NCBI GenBank assembly: GCA_944381615.1
Contig: CALWLT010000023.1
Span: 124,001 to 188,000, forward strand
Source: an uncultured Lachnospiraceae bacterium
Lineage (GTDB): Bacteria > Bacillota > Clostridia > Lachnospirales > Lachnospiraceae
DNA: 64,000 nucleotides
Direction: 5' to 3'
The notes under the pieces are model-generated. The model saw only the letters and a program-made list of their open reading frames with translations. It did not search any database and was not told the DNA's origin. This document shows, piece after piece, positions 63,129 through 64,000 of the stretch. A program made the position numbers and the translations under genes. The stretch's first letter is position 1, and each line of letters opens with the position of its first letter.

Positions 63129-64000
63129 CTATAAGGTTACCTTTATCGTATTATCCTCACAGTCCGCGCAGGCCGGGCCCAGAATCATCCCATACCGGCC
63201 GCAGATCTTCTTTGCCTCTCTGTAAAGGCGCAGGATCTCCTGATCCGCCTCCGGAAAACGGTTCTCAAAGTCCGTGTGATCATACGGGCGAAACGGCGAC
63301 AGCATCGGCGAAACGCCCTGACGGCACAGCCATTCCACTCCCTGCAAAAATGTTTCCGGAGATTCCAGCCCCACGATCAGCGCCGAGCGCACCTGTCCCG
63401 TGTTTCCCCATAACTGAACGGCTCTCTCGAACGCTTTCGCGTAGACCTCCAGGGAAATGCTCCCTTTTCCCGGCATCAGCTTCTCCGCAAGCGCCCGGTC
63501 AAAAAGCTCGATATTAAACGCAGCCTCCGTCACGCCGCAGTCTTTCAGCTGATTGAGGATATCCAGATCTTCCGGCGGCGTGGTCATAATATAAACCGGC
63601 TTGTTTACGGTCTGCCGGATATATCTTGCAATGTCCAGGACATAGGGAAAATCCCGGTTTGCGATTCCCGTTCCTCCGCCAATCAGAAAATGGCGCAGCT
63701 CCTTTCTGCCCCCGTATAAATCAATCGCCTCTTTCAAATCCTCAAACGCATGATACCCGTTCCCCTCTTCCACATCGCAGAACTTGCACCCTTTATTCAG
63801 ATATTTAAAATAGCATCCTGAATGAAAATTAATCCGCAGGCGATCAAAATTCATGTAACAGATATCACTGTAGCTCGTCCCCCTGCGGGTCCGGCGATAG
63901 TAATCCGAATCCGCCGGAGCCACCTCCATGCGGCACAGCGGCCGGTCCAGGTAACACAGATACGTCTCCTTCTTGATCAGCCGCACCGAAAAGGGGCTTA
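63129..64000 (-). CDS. Radical SAM protein, 5' end beyond the window
   Basis: The frame is open to the window edge, so the N-terminus is probably missing; the first possible start seen is GTG at 63986 (285 residues). Cysteines in GCYFKYLNKGCKFC have the spacing CX8CX2C, unlike the usual CX3CX2C. The GGGTG-type FLIGGGTGIANRDF, a radical SAM barrel with TTPPEDLD and NIELFDRALAEKLMPGKG, and a late CADC pair follow. It resembles BioB/HmdB-like barrels in layout. Substrate unknown. Confidence 0.75.
   Translation of the reverse strand, partial: SPFSVRLIKKETYLCYLDRPLCRMEVAPADSDYYRRTRRGTSYSDICYMNFDRLRINFHSGCYFKYLNKGCKFCDVEEGNGYHAFEDLKEAIDLYGGRKELRHFLIGGGTGIANRDFPYVLDIARYIRQTVNKPVYIMTTPPEDLDILNQLKDCGVTEAAFNIELFDRALAEKLMPGKGSISLEVYAKAFERAVQLWGNTGQVRSALIVGLESPETFLQGVEWLCRQGVSPMLSPFRPYDHTDFENRFPEADQEILRLYREAKKICGRYGMILGPACADCEDNTIKVTL

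Overview
This window comes from a GC-rich, spore-forming Gram-positive of the class Clostridia. Its gene families look most like Lachnospiraceae (DUF4364, DUF5716/DUF5717, meso-DAP dehydrogenase, FtsZ next to SpoIIGA/SigE, SigG, a Spo0E-like phosphatase, YlmC/YmxH). Almost all of it is chromosomal core. I see no insertion sequence, prophage, CRISPR array, tRNA or rRNA.

Layout. 1-301: a divergent promoter region; a structured leader runs leftward off the window. 302-3108: a membrane protein of unknown function and a nucleoid-associated protein. 3144-8807 (minus): a three-gene operon of unknown function, comprising a DUF5717 giant protein, a DUF5716 actin/Hsp70-fold protein and a TPR protein. 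9045-10907: malic enzyme, a DUF4364 regulator and an unlisted 40-residue membrane peptide. 11035-14092 (minus): valS with a T-box leader. 14132-17455 (minus): a B12-type ABC importer under a cobalamin riboswitch. 17570-18700: a DUF362 ferredoxin-like protein. 18751-21842 (minus): ddh, ybaK and dacF. 21839-22716 (minus): two small regulators. 22872-29476 (minus): SNF2 helicase, argS, amidase and efp. 29485-32357 (minus): ylmC, nrdR, yqeG and a fused aroE-aroK. 32556-36156 (minus): M20 dipeptidase, yqeY and prfC. 36282-37116: coaX. 37172-38032 (minus): an SseB-like protein. 38158-40208: sigG and an acyltransferase. 40168-41821 (minus): spoIIGA-sigE behind a spoIIG-type promoter. 41900-55251 (minus): a division and cell wall cluster, mraZ-rsmH-ftsL-two class B PBPs-mraY-murD-ftsW-murA-ftsQ-ftsZ, headed by an array of MraZ boxes. 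55382-57882 (minus): a Spo0E-like gene and an EF-G paralogue. 57991-61827: aroF-tyrA-aroA. 61847-64000: nicotinamidase, ArsC-like protein and a radical SAM protein cut by the window edge.

How the genes connect. Peptidoglycan is the main theme: precursor genes (ddh, murA, murD, mraY), polymerases (FtsW, two PBPs), hydrolases (DacF, amidase) and division proteins (FtsL, FtsQ, FtsZ) all lie here, next to the early mother-cell sporulation genes. Aromatic amino acid synthesis is split between aroF-tyrA-aroA and aroE-aroK. Regulation is readable from sequence: many sigma-A promoters with 17-bp spacers, a T-box, a cobalamin riboswitch, a decameric MraZ operator, a long-spacer spoIIG promoter with a 0A box, and two inverted repeats likely to be operators.

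Most interesting: the DUF5717/DUF5716/TPR operon, a candidate new protein machine; short tandem repeats of unrelated sequence at many operon boundaries, one of which has entered the MurA C-terminus; an aptamer-like ddh leader; and a radical SAM protein with an unusual cysteine spacing.
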